A DNA stretch of 64,000 bases from Sclerotinia nivalis. Taxonomy: Eukaryota; Ascomycota; Leotiomycetes; Helotiales; Sclerotiniaceae. The position numbers and the translations under genes are program-made. Location of the stretch: contig JAPEIS010000008.1 in the NCBI GenBank assembly GCA_029531795.1, forward strand, positions 2,108,001-2,172,000, given 5' to 3'. Below the pieces are notes generated by a model. It saw only the letters and a list, made by a program, of their open reading frames with translations, was not told the DNA's origin and searched no databases. The stretch's first letter is position 1, and each line of letters opens with the position of its first letter. Of the stretch, positions 23,141 through 33,284 are shown in pieces.

Positions 23141-25389
23141 TGTGGTGAGATGGATGGATGGAGGGATGGCGGAGGGATGGGATATGAATGGAGGGTATTC
23201 CATATACTACGCTGGGTTGAGGGCGCGCTGATGCGTTTTCCGGTGTGCGGCAGGTTGGTTGGTTTGATGTCCGTTTAGGAATGGGATTCCTGTGCCTGTT
23301 CCTATGGTTTACGTCTGCGAAGAGCCAGGAGCCTTCAGAATCCAGACGGCTTGTTTAGCGTGGCTGGAAAACTCGATTTGCCTAATCTAGATTCCATATA
23401 ATCGTCACGTCTACATCTATCTATATTCCTCTAAAAAAATTTGGAATTCGTTGGTTGCAAAATATCGTGCCACACACCATACTTGTATCAAAACTTACAA
23501 GATCAACAGGTTGGTAGGAAATTATGGATACGGGGTGGAATATTTTTATTGGTGGGCTTTTTTTTTTAAGTATATCTGTATATCTGGGGTTTCTTTTTGT
23601 TGGTGATTATGCAGTGAAGCTCATGGTCTGAATTTGGAGGTAGTGTTACTTGCTCTACACCATTGCTTAAAAAGAATACATCTGTCTCTGCAGAGGCTGT
23701 ATAGAGCTCTTGTGGTGGTGTTCACTATTTGTCTATTCTTAATATTATATGTTTCACTAATCACAAATTTGCACACAGTTTATATATATTCTTTTTTTGT
23801 TTTTATATTTTAATATTGTTATTCTCAATATAACACCCAAATCGTTTGCTCTAGAACGACACAATACCCCAAACTAATTTAGTGACCCTACTTACCAATT
23901 CCTCTCCCATCCGTCTGACGACTTAATGACATCCCACCTAACATCAACATATAGCATTATGCATCAAGTCAAGCCAACTCCTCAAGACAGCCAACCAAGC
24001 GCAGCACACTCCCCACATCTCGTCCTAACCAATCTTTCAATACTTGCTTCCGGACGTTCCACTTTCACATATTCACTCGAAGTGTTTTCGAGTTTCATGA
24101 TGGTGGCCATGGGCCGCTCATTTTCAATTCTGCATCCGCAGGTAGAGATGGAGATTAGCGGGAGATTATCTCGGTTTGGTTGATGTGCTGCTAGCAGTTG
24201 GTTGGGATGGTTGTTGGATTGGGTTGGGTGAGTTTGCTCATGGTATTTTTTGTGTGGTTGGAATATGGGTTTATGGGTTATGGGGAAGGAGAAGTGGGAT
24301 TCAAGGAGTGAAAGGGAGATTTATGGGTAAGTGAAGGGTGTGCAATGTTCAGGAGCTGTTTAAAAGGAGAAGAGGAGAGGAAGATATTATTATGGCTGCG
24401 TAGTTGCGGGCAGGCAAGATGTTCCCTTTTCATATCGATAGTCATTATTCATATTCCGTTTCAATCATCTAAATTGTCCAACAGAGATTTCGCTTCTCCC
24501 ATCTCCATCATCTTCTGCTATGTGCGATTTGCTTCTTCATAAGTAGGCACAAAAAAGGCATATTTGTATGATTATTTGAGTTCAGTTGTGGTGAACAAAA
24601 CAAAGCACTCGGAAAAGATCCTCGCTCCTCCCCGAAAGAGCAAAAAAAAAATCTTCAAAAACACATACAACAGTGGGGATTCGCTGGTGGTCACCCACCC
24701 AACTACTAATCCACCGATCTGAAGCTTGTGTATGGCAGAGCGGACGGGATGCCCAATTCTCTTCAGTCTATGGTCGTATGTGGCAGGATGAGTTATTTTT
24801 AATATTATATTTGGTGTTGCACAATGATTGATGGTATTGGTAAGTGATAGTCTTGGGGTTTCCACACTTTCAAACATTCAAGTAAATTTCAGATCTTCAA
24901 AACTCTCTTAGGCATTCGCTTCAGATATATTCCTTACTTTTTCATTTGCCTGGTGGTTTTGATGATGGGGGTTTGGCTGTTCCGAACTAGCATTTTCAAA
25001 AAGATTACAATAACTTAGATGCTTTCCGGGCTTCAAACATCACTCAACTATATGCTAGATGATCATGATGATGATGATGGATCAATTGAAGTTGCAGCTT
25101 CAGGAACTTATGCATTTCGATGCGTAGTATTCTAACTGGGGTCAGTTCACTATAGCTTGTCTTTTTAAATTGTCACTGAGTCTTTGGTTGTAGTTAGTGC
25201 ATTTTTTCATACATTCACATATTGCACTGTAAAATTATTCAAGAATTGGGATTTAATAGTCTTAAAAAAGATGTTTTGATTCAATTGGCAGGTTTGTGCA
25301 TCGATAACATTTTACAAAGAAATAACTAGAAATACTTAGTGCTCCTTACAATCGCGATGGATCGATTTTACACTCCCTTCAACTTCTCC

Positions 25390-25627
25390 TCACTTCCCTT
25401 TCACATCCAAAACCTCGCATCGAATGTCCCCCTCAGGTTTCCCACGATCATCCCATCCCTTAAGAGTACTCAAACAAGCCGCGTTCATCGCGACCCGTTT
25501 CTCCCCATTAGGAATAAACCAATGCGAGATGGAAAGGATGAAGCGAAGTCTGTTGAACTGTGTATCCCCAAAAGTCGATATGGATTGAGGCTTCGTGATT
25601 GATCTCGATGCGGAAGTCAGTGGGGTC
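25390..25627 (-). pseudogene. Probable continuation of the secreted protein gene in two frames
   Basis: Downstream of the TAA at 25628-25630 the first frame stays open to the stop at 25508-25510, and a second frame stays open to 25390, carrying IPNGEKRVAMNAACLSTLK and ending VLDVKGK. Each looks coding over a different part, with the change near 25510-25525. No GT..AG intron of normal size joins them cleanly by eye. Confidence 0.35.
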
Positions 25628-25879
25628 TTAGGTGTGTCGGGGCACTTTCCTTGCGCTTTTAAGGCCACAGGTGAGGATGAGTTCCGCGGGGTTGGTGGTT
25701 TTACTGACTTGGCAGTCGAGGTCGACGATGAAGTCCTGATGCCTCAATTCGTCGCCTTCGTCGTGGGGGTGGAGGGTGGAGGTGGTGTGGGTGTGGGCGT
25801 GCTTTTCTTGGGCGGTGGTTGCGGCTGTGAGACTTGCAATGCTGAGGAAGAGAAGGGCTTTCATGACAATTGACTTCAT
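25628..25879 (-). CDS. Small secreted protein, C-terminal frame unresolved
   Basis: 83 residues from ATG 25877-25879. Signal peptide MKSIVMKALLFLSIASLTA with a likely cut near ATTAQ-EKHA, then a His/Thr-rich stretch (HAHTHTTSTLHPH) and DFIVDLDCQVSKTTNP ... LTCGLKSARK. The stop TAA (25628-25630) is followed in the same frame by 39 more codons that look like real protein (DFRIEINHEASIHIDFWGY, to 25508), and after that a different frame down to 25390 also looks real (MNAACLSTLKGWDDRG). So the true gene may be longer, with a missed intron, or it is broken by a nonsense codon plus a frameshift. I do not recognise the family. A secreted effector is possible but not shown. Confidence 0.5.
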   Translation of the reverse strand: MKSIVMKALLFLSIASLTAATTAQEKHAHTHTTSTLHPHDEGDELRHQDFIVDLDCQVSKTTNPAELILTCGLKSARKVPRHT

Positions 25880-26427
25880 GATTGTGGTTTTTGGGTTGGT
25901 CTTTTTGAGAGATTCGCTTTGGTTGTGAAATTCTCGGGCTTGGATTTGCAGATTCGGGTTTTGGTGTTTGTGATTCTGTGAATTCAAGGTTGATGAGGAA
26001 AGATAGAAGATGCAATGACAAGAGAATTGAAGAATATATACACGGGAAAAAATTATTGTTTTGGTTATGTTTTGATTTTGTTCATTGATAGGAATATGAT
26101 GTATGTCCACTTGCTAGTAAATCAAAAGTGCACTGTGAATTTTCAGAAGCTGTCTATATGCTCGCTTTGCCAGATTCGACCCGCAAGAGGAGATGCAGAC
26201 TCTTTGCGAAGATTGGAGGAATGCATTGTCTGGACATTGTTCTTGAGTTGCTTAGTCACCTCTTTGCCAATTCACCATGACTTCATGTCACACGAATCAA
26301 AAATATAAACCATATTCCAATAACCATTAATGTTGTGATCTATGATCTACGATCATCTTCCGCCCATCACTCTCAGCCTGGAACCATCAATCATTTGACC
26401 GTTCACACAACTTCATGCCAATGTATC

Positions 26428-26622
26428 TCATGATCGTCTCATCGGGGCGTACCCATTCGTAGGCACTCGATTTCTCACTGGCAGACCGATGCATTTCGGA
26501 CAGCATACAGGTATTTGTTTGACTTCCGGTACGAATTCTGGTAAAGCGGGGTTGGGAGGAATGAAGCGGACGGTGGTTCGCATGTGGCATGTAATGCAAT
26601 ATCTGATTTCAAGGAGGCACAT
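26428..26622 (-). CDS. Cys-rich microprotein (MC-start, CxxC type)
   Basis: 64 residues from ATG 26620-26622: it begins MCLLEIRYCITC and has a CCPKC motif near residue 40, so the Cys pattern is C2, C9-x2-C12, CC-x2-C. Such a layout could bind zinc. Fungal genomes carry many short uncharacterised proteins that start Met-Cys and carry paired Cys; this and the one at 27217-27414 fit that style. No signal peptide. No function is proposed; it could also be a chance frame. Confidence 0.4.
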   Translation of the reverse strand: MCLLEIRYCITCHMRTTVRFIPPNPALPEFVPEVKQIPVCCPKCIGLPVRNRVPTNGYAPMRRS

Positions 26623-27216
26623 AATCTGTGTGGTGACTGCGGTGACTGATGGTTGAGGATGGAGAAAAAGTTGTAATATGTTCGTGAGCTGAAGAGGGTG
26701 TGGAAAGGTTTGATGGATGTGGGAAAGAATGCCAAGGTGACCCTTCCTTTTCTAGCCATAAGATCACAAAAGAAGACTTGTTCATCGGTCGATAAGGGGC
26801 TTCTAGAATCTTACGAAGGCAATGAAGCTACCTTCGTTGAACTTGTCTCTAATCTTCGTTGTTTGAAAACAATGCAGAAAGCGGCATGCCCACCCGAGCG
26901 TCGATGATTCCTTGTTCACTTGCAAGCGAACTAATTTTAGAGATAGATGAACAACGAAAATGCCATCTTATTAAAGAGAACAAGTCTCAGACAATCACAT
27001 AGTATGAACCACGAACAAAGAACATTGTCAAAGCAGTTTGATGGCTAACAATTTGGCGAACACAACTTGTGCTCTACAAATGATGAGGAGTTCCAGGTTG
27101 AAGCATCTTTCCACTTCCATAATTATCCAAGCGATAAATCATCACAACATATCATCAATTTCGAAACCACAAAAGCTTAAAAGAATAAAACGAACAAAAG
27201 GAGAACACCACCGATT
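26623..27216. other. Spacer between two Cys-rich microprotein frames
   Basis: 594 bp; the two microprotein frames are divergent across it. No other feature seen. Confidence 0.4.
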
Positions 27217-27414
27217 ATGTGTATCTACGTCCAAACCGTCTGCCCACGATGTAGGCACATTATTGGTTACTTCTGGGAGAAGAAATGTCCGCGACACAAT
27301 CAATATCACATGCAGCAATACAAGGAGGTCAAACATCCAAGCTATTGTGATCGGGAAAATTGCGTACCACCGAAGTCTCCCGAAAGATCAAGCCCGGCAC
27401 CATCATGGTCATGA
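27217..27414 (+). CDS. Cys-rich microprotein (MC-start, CPxC type)
   Basis: 65 residues from ATG 27217: MCIYVQTVCPRCRHIIGYF, then KKCPRHNQYH, YCDRENC and a Pro/Ser tail. Six Cys in all (C2, C9, C12, C24 and the pair in CDRENC), with the same Met-Cys start and the same C2/C9/C12 spacing as the microprotein at 26428-26622. Shared spacing argues for a common family with zinc-ribbon-like character. Function unknown; a chance frame is not excluded. Confidence 0.45.
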   Translation: MCIYVQTVCPRCRHIIGYFWEKKCPRHNQYHMQQYKEVKHPSYCDRENCVPPKSPERSSPAPSWS

Positions 27415-29141
27415 CTGGCATTTGAGGTTGGCGTAAAAGCTCGGGCCGAGTTTTTGTGACATCGGAAGAGGAAGCTTGGGCTATAGATTAGATTAGTAGT
27501 TGAGCTTGGGGCTAGGCCTGGAGTATATATGTTTGAGACCAAAATCTTTACAATGTGGCTGGACGAATTAAGGAAACAATATTCGATATTCAATGAAAGA
27601 CCCACAATGAATCAAAATATCTTTTGGGCTTCCAAAAATCTATTCAACGTCATTCATGAGCACAAATTGTGACATGTTTCTCCTTTATTCAAGTTTCCAA
27701 GAACGGTAATATTGGGGGCCGAATGGATGTACCCCCTCGTTTACTGTACCAGTGCCCCTCGAGATCATGCCACAAAGAATCTCTCGCGTTCCACGACATT
27801 TCCGATCCGTCACATTCTGCAGCTGTGATAGAAAACTCCCAAGTCAAGATCCAGAAAAGTTCATTGTAGCACGAATATCAATAAATATTCTCCTAGCGGC
27901 GTACCGACGAGACCAATCACTTCACATGATCATATTGGTCCCACCGTACCACCTCACCGCATTTTTCCAAATCTATCTGTGACGTCTATCTCAATCCATC
28001 TTACCTCTCCACATTTTCTCGACCTGGTGTGATACAGAAATTTCGAGTACCGATATCTCGCGTGTAACACTGCGACTCGCGGCCCGTAGCCTTGACACCT
28101 CTTCTAGATCCGATCATATCCCCTCAACGATCCCATCGTCCGACTTCCAGAACACCGCCGTGTGACGCAGGGAACATGCATACCGATTGATCAAACCAAT
28201 ACGGATAAGAGTAGCGCAATGCAAGATCCGCCGATTTGGTCGAACGTCGTTGCACATCGCAAGGAGAGACAGAGTGAGAGAGGGCCCGAGTTGTAGGTTC
28301 GGCCGTTTTTGGTCGTCGTACTAGATCTGGAGAATTGTAATGTTGGGGGCGGAATCGTGCGGTTGGCTGCATATTTTGTTGGGGTTGGAGCCACATATGT
28401 CATATTGAAGTGACACTGTCACTGCGTTGCGTATCGCAAAATACTGTACTTGAGCATTTTGATGGGTGGATGTTTTCCGATTAGGAGACCAAAAGAAAAT
28501 CTCCGTTTTGACGCATGCTGTGACCACGATGTGATATCTGGAAACGGAGAATTATTAAATTTGGGGAATTGGGAGCTGAGAATGTAAGATTGGAATTGGA
28601 TCCAGCAAGGAAAAAAAGAGGGGATTTACGAAGTAGGTACAGTAAAACGAAGAAAAAGCAATTCAAGATAGACCGGAGATGGTTCCGTATCCGTCGGCAC
28701 AACAACATTAGGCGATGTCGTCCGACGGAAATCAGCCTGGTCTTCCAAAGAAGTTACATTTCAAGCCATGGGATTCAGCTGGACCTCCTTGAGAAAAGTA
28801 ATCAGCGGATAGAGTCCCATAGGCTGCAGTTATTCAAGGAACTTTCCTCAGCTCTTGGTTTCACCTTCTCATTCAACAATGGATAGTAATCAAGTATATC
28901 AAAAAGTAGGTAATAAGAACCTTTTGTAAGAAACGTAATGTTTCTCAATTTAATTGTCTACAGAAGAAATTCAAAAAGTGATCCCAACATTTTTCCCACC
29001 GCTCTTATGCCAGATCCCAATTTCTGCATTGGCTGTCGCGTAACAAACGCCACCATGTATTCCACCCATGCCTGCATCATGGCATGTAACACCCCTTTGC
29101 CCCCCCCTAAAACGCCAAGCAAGCATCACCGTTGAAGAGTT
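27415..29141. other. Gene-free 1.7-kb intergenic region
   Basis: No gene supported. A 25-codon frame at 28715-28792 (MSSDGNQPGLPKKLHFKPWD...) has a protein-like look and is noted in the findings. Confidence 0.45.
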
Positions 29142-30263
29142 TCAAGACTTGAAAGCGCCGTGGAGATTTGCTGGTTTGAATGTTTGCCTGAAAATGTCAA
29201 GCTCGTGAGTGAAAGAAGTTTTGCTACTTGAGCTTGATGATTTCGAGCTTTTCGATGAAGAGCTTGGGCTGCTTGTGGAACCTCCGGGACCTTCACATGG
29301 CTCAAAAGCGAAGATGATGGCCGAGAATTGCTGATTGAATTCGTCGTCGCGGACCAATACCTCGCGCCAGATGTTTGCAACTTCTTCTGGAGGGTTCTTG
29401 AAGCCTGGGCCAAGTCCATATGTTCCGATCACAATCTTATCATATCCATAGAAGATTGCAATTCTTAAGGCAGTTTTGATGGACGCTTTCATTAATTCGC
29501 GTTCGGTTTTGAAAGAGTACTTTTTGCCGGAGCTGTCAAGCTTAGGACGTTTAACGGTAGGAACGGAGATTATTGGCAGCGCTGGATTGTTTGTCAACAT
29601 AAACCTTTTAGGTTGATGCCCTGAGAACTCACATTTATATTCTGACCAAGGTTCATACTTTTCTGGTCCATTACGAAAAACAACTTGTGTCTGTTAGAAT
29701 GCATGCCACATTTAATTTAAGTTGAGCCAACTTACCAACGTTCTGAGAGATGATACCAGCTCGTTCGGGAATGGGATAATTATTTGAAGTAATATTGTCT
29801 GATGCTGGAGTAGTCAAGCAAGTATAGAGAGTGCTTCGCCTGGCTAAACACTCTTCAGGTTGCATCACACCTAAAAAAAAAAATCGATTAGAATATGAGA
29901 AGATAAGACTCCGACTGGCATTACATACCAGCTTCCCAATCACCACCAGGCCGCCTTTCATGTGCTGGCATGATGACGGGAATGGGGCGATCATTCTCGC
30001 TGGCTGTCCATTCAAGAGCTAGGTCCACAGGATCTCGTTCCAAGAAAGCTGTGGGGTGTTAGTTAATGGATTTATGGATTCCCTCAAAGATACTTACCAA
30101 ATGTATACTGCCTTGGTTCTCTAATCTGCTGGTCTCGCAAAGAATCCGAATGACATAAATACGAAGTAATTGGCCACTGTGGACATGCACTACGAATATA
30201 AGGAATATAAGTCTTCTTAGCTTCGGCAGCAATTTCTGAAGGTTTTGGCTTTGAGGGAGGCAT
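29142..30263 (-). CDS. TIGR02452/DUF2263 family protein (microbial PARG-like)
   Basis: Relates to the microbial-type poly(ADP-ribose) glycohydrolase-like, macrodomain-related family; enzymatic activity here is unproven. Five exons: 30263-30098, 30048-29929, 29870-29736, 29683-29633 and 29581-29142, giving 303 residues with introns of about 50-58 bp. N-terminal MPPSKPKPSEIAAEAKKTY, then PVIMPAHERRPGGDWEAG joined to VMQPEECLARRSTLY, which is the family core (the GGDW..G and QEE.L.R-S-LY pattern). Next NVVVFRNGP, LPIISVPTVKRPKLD, and ALRIAIFYGYDKIVIGTYGLGPGFKNP near the end. The C-terminus has a Ser/Lys-rich run (about residues 255-280). Intron 4 (29632-29582, gtgagt..cag) is chosen because the frame would also read through it; splicing restores the family spacing, so it may be retained in some transcripts. 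Confidence 0.82.
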
Positions 30264-31622
30264 ATTGAAGTTATAAATAGAATGAGGAAAGATGTGTCGA
30301 AAGCTACGGATTGAGAAAAACAATTTGGGTATAATAGAAGTAAATTGAGAAATCAGAAGTTGAAGTAATTATGATTCAGCCGCGATTCATGGAAACAACA
30401 AGGAAAGAAAGGGAATTACTCAAGCATTATATAAACAGAGGGAAAAACGGGAGGTGTGATTCAAAGAAAAAGTAAAAGCTGCGAACGCGATCTAGTCCAC
30501 ATTCCTGATGCACGATCTCGAACACAGACCTGAAGCTGACAGGTTACAACTATTGTCAGTCAAGAAAAGCTATATTGAAAATTGACCTTTTCGGTCCAGA
30601 CTCTTTGAGTCAAGATCATTTCCACAGAGCTGAAGACATATCAACAGTAAATGGGCGGCGGATAATATGGGTTGCAACTTCCGAGTCCTTGCTACCAAGT
30701 GACAAAAACTATGCATGTTACCGAAGACGGTCCCAAAGATCTTTTGATTGATCAATTCCTGTAGGTTACATAAGATTCGCGAGAAATAGATCTGTCAAGT
30801 CTCTCATCACCTCAACTCGAACAGGTAAAAGTAGATGAGAAACAATAACTATTGGTCCGTGCATATTCAAACTGGTTCAGAATGATGACGGGTATAGACA
30901 GTAGAACTAATGGAATGCCGGTACTGTGCAACGTTCCCACGAAAAGGGGGACATTCGAAAGAAACGGCTCCGAATCGTTGTGTAAGGCTACAGTCAGTAT
31001 ACTTTGTCCAGAGGATGGTGTAGATGGCCAATAATACACTCCAATTTTCACAGATATTTGAGGTGAGGAATGATAAGATACCAACAAAGAAAGAAAAGGT
31101 CTGAGGAGCAAATAGGAAACTTTTTTCTCCAATTTTTGAATTGCTTTTGGCGGCGCGCAGACTCGTAATTAATCCTGTAAGCCCCTGACGAGGATTCGAG
31201 GATTAGGCTAGAAATTCTAGATGACGGTAGAAATATTTGTATACCTACATCACAGCACAATAAACAGTATGCTTATTAGTTAAACTACAAGAGTATTTCG
31301 TGCCATTTTGTTCGATGGATCAGATCTGATGGAAAGTTGGAAATGCTCAGCCAACGGCTCGGGTCGTTTCGGCTCGGCAGATCTTAACATCAGTCAGTGC
31401 TTTATCCAATTTGTTTTGATACCTCATTTAGCGCGCGTCTACGGTGACCTTAACTTGCCAAAATGTCTTCTAATATCAGAAACTCCAAAAAGAATACAAT
31501 ACGAGAAAACCATATCACCAATATCACCACAGGCAACCACAATTATTCTATTAGGAGAACTGAAATTAATTCTGTCGATCTTGTCGAGTCGCCTTGCTCT
31601 TCTAAAGATCGATTAAGAAACA
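30264..31622. other. Divergent intergenic region
   Basis: 1.36 kb between the PARG-like gene and the AsnRS gene, which point away from each other. No coding region seen. Confidence 0.5.
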
Positions 31623-33284
31623 ATGTTACAGCCACCCCGGTTTTTATCAAAATCAAATTATGTCGCACAATATTTAACCCAATCGAGGAGCTTCAGTATT
31701 TCCCACCCTGTTAGATCTTCGCAACTATCTGTTGCAAAATTGCTTGGGACTGCTCCTCAGAATGTAGATGAGGTTAAAGTCAATGTCAATGGTTTCGTTC
31801 GTTCGATTAGGAACCAGAAAAAGATATCATTTGCTTCAATCGGTGATGGCTCAAGTGTGCAACCATTACAAGCTCTTCTCACTCCACAACAAGCTGAAAG
31901 GTCTGATAGCCATACAAAAAAGTTTCTCTTCCATTCCTAATCGATTCCTAATCATACGATAGACTTTCGACGGGTACAGCCGTACGCCTCGCCGGGTACT
32001 GGAAACCTTCCCCGAACCAAAAGGCACAAAGCAATGAATTGCATGTGCTTGAAGTAAATGTCTTAGGTGCCGCAGATCCTGCCGTATGTAAGGCTTGGAT
32101 GCAATACATTTTCCTTGATGATCATTACTAATCCGAATTGGCAGACTTTCCCACTACAGAACAAATACCACACACCTGAGTACCTCCGTACCATTCCTCA
32201 TTTGCGAGCAAGAACGCCCTTCAATTCAGCATTACTCCGATTTCGATCACAAAGCATAGCCTCCCTCACACAGTTTTTTACTGAACAAGATTATGTCCAA
32301 ACACATCCTCCCATAATTACATCTTCAGATTGTGAAGGCGCGGGAGAAGTGTTTGAAGTAGGTAGCGCGCACAAAGGGCCAGTTGGGAAAGGTGATGATG
32401 GAACATTCTTCAGATCATCAAAATACTTGACTGTGTCAAGTCAACTACACTTGGAAGCTTTGGCTCAATCGGTAGGAAAAGTTTGGACACTATCCCCTAC
32501 ATTCCGAGCGGAGAAAAGTGATACACCAAGACACCTGAGCGAGTTCTACATGTTGGAAGCGGAGTGCAGTTTCGTGGAAAAAATGGATAGCATTATGGAC
32601 CTTGTCGAGAATATGCTCAGACATTTGACAACAACCCTTTATTCTACTCAAGTAGGGAAAGAAATATTGGAAGCGAAGCGAAGTGGCGACGAAGAAACGG
32701 ATACCATAAACAGAAACCGGGAATTGACACGAAGATGGGAAGGTATGATGAAGAAATCTTGGCCACGAATCACCTATATGCGAGCAATCAAAGAGCTTCA
32801 AGAAAGTGGGCAAAGTTTCGAACATCCTCCCATCTTTGGTTCGGGTCTTCAAGCTGAACACGAGCGCTATATCGCCAACGCGATCGGACTTGGATCGCCT
32901 GTTTTTGTAACAGATTATCCAAAATCCATCAAGCCATTTTACATGCTGCCTTCAGAAAACTCAGGCGAAGGAAGAACTCCGGAGACTGTCCAATGTTTTG
33001 ATCTTCTAGTTCCTGAGGTATGTGAAATCGTAGGTGGATCTATGCGTGAGTATAGATTACCGGAACTAATTTCTGCTATGCGAGCGAACGGTATGGTGCG
33101 AGGTGATGCAGGAGAAGAAGACTTCGGTTCCTTGAAATGGTACACAGAACTGAGACGCTGGGGAAGTGTACCCCATGGAGGATTTGGTTTGGGATTCGAT
33201 AGATTGTTGGGATATCTTGCCGGTGTACAGAATATCAGGGAGATTGTCACATTTCCAAGATGGGTAGGGAGATGTGATTGCTGA
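31623..33284 (+). CDS. SLM5: Asparaginyl-tRNA synthetase, mitochondrial
   Basis: Charges mitochondrial tRNA-Asn with asparagine. Exons 31623-31900, 31963-32083 and 32145-33284 give 512 residues. The N-terminus MLQPPRFLSKSNYVAQYLTQSRSFSISHP is rich in Ser/Arg/hydroxyl residues and almost free of acids, as expected for a mitochondrial presequence. The OB-fold anticodon-binding domain is KVNVNGFVRSIRNQKKISF onward; class II motif 2 is FRAEKSDTPRHLSEFYMLEAE (first 20: FRAEKSDTPRHLSEFYMLEA) and motif 3 is GGFGLGFDRLL near the C-terminus. Length and motif order fit the Slm5 type rather than the larger cytosolic enzyme. The donor of intron 1 is gtctga, less usual, with tag acceptor at 31960-31962. 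Aspartyl versus asparaginyl identity is inferred from the motif 2 wording. Confidence 0.88.

Larger units (their letters stand above)
21974..25627. other. Gene-free 3.6-kb intergenic region
   Basis: It holds a run of 18 G (23123-23140) and AT-rich tracts (about 23560-23830). Short open frames show no protein-like features. The left 300-500 bp are presumably the SEC24 3' UTR. Confidence 0.5.
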
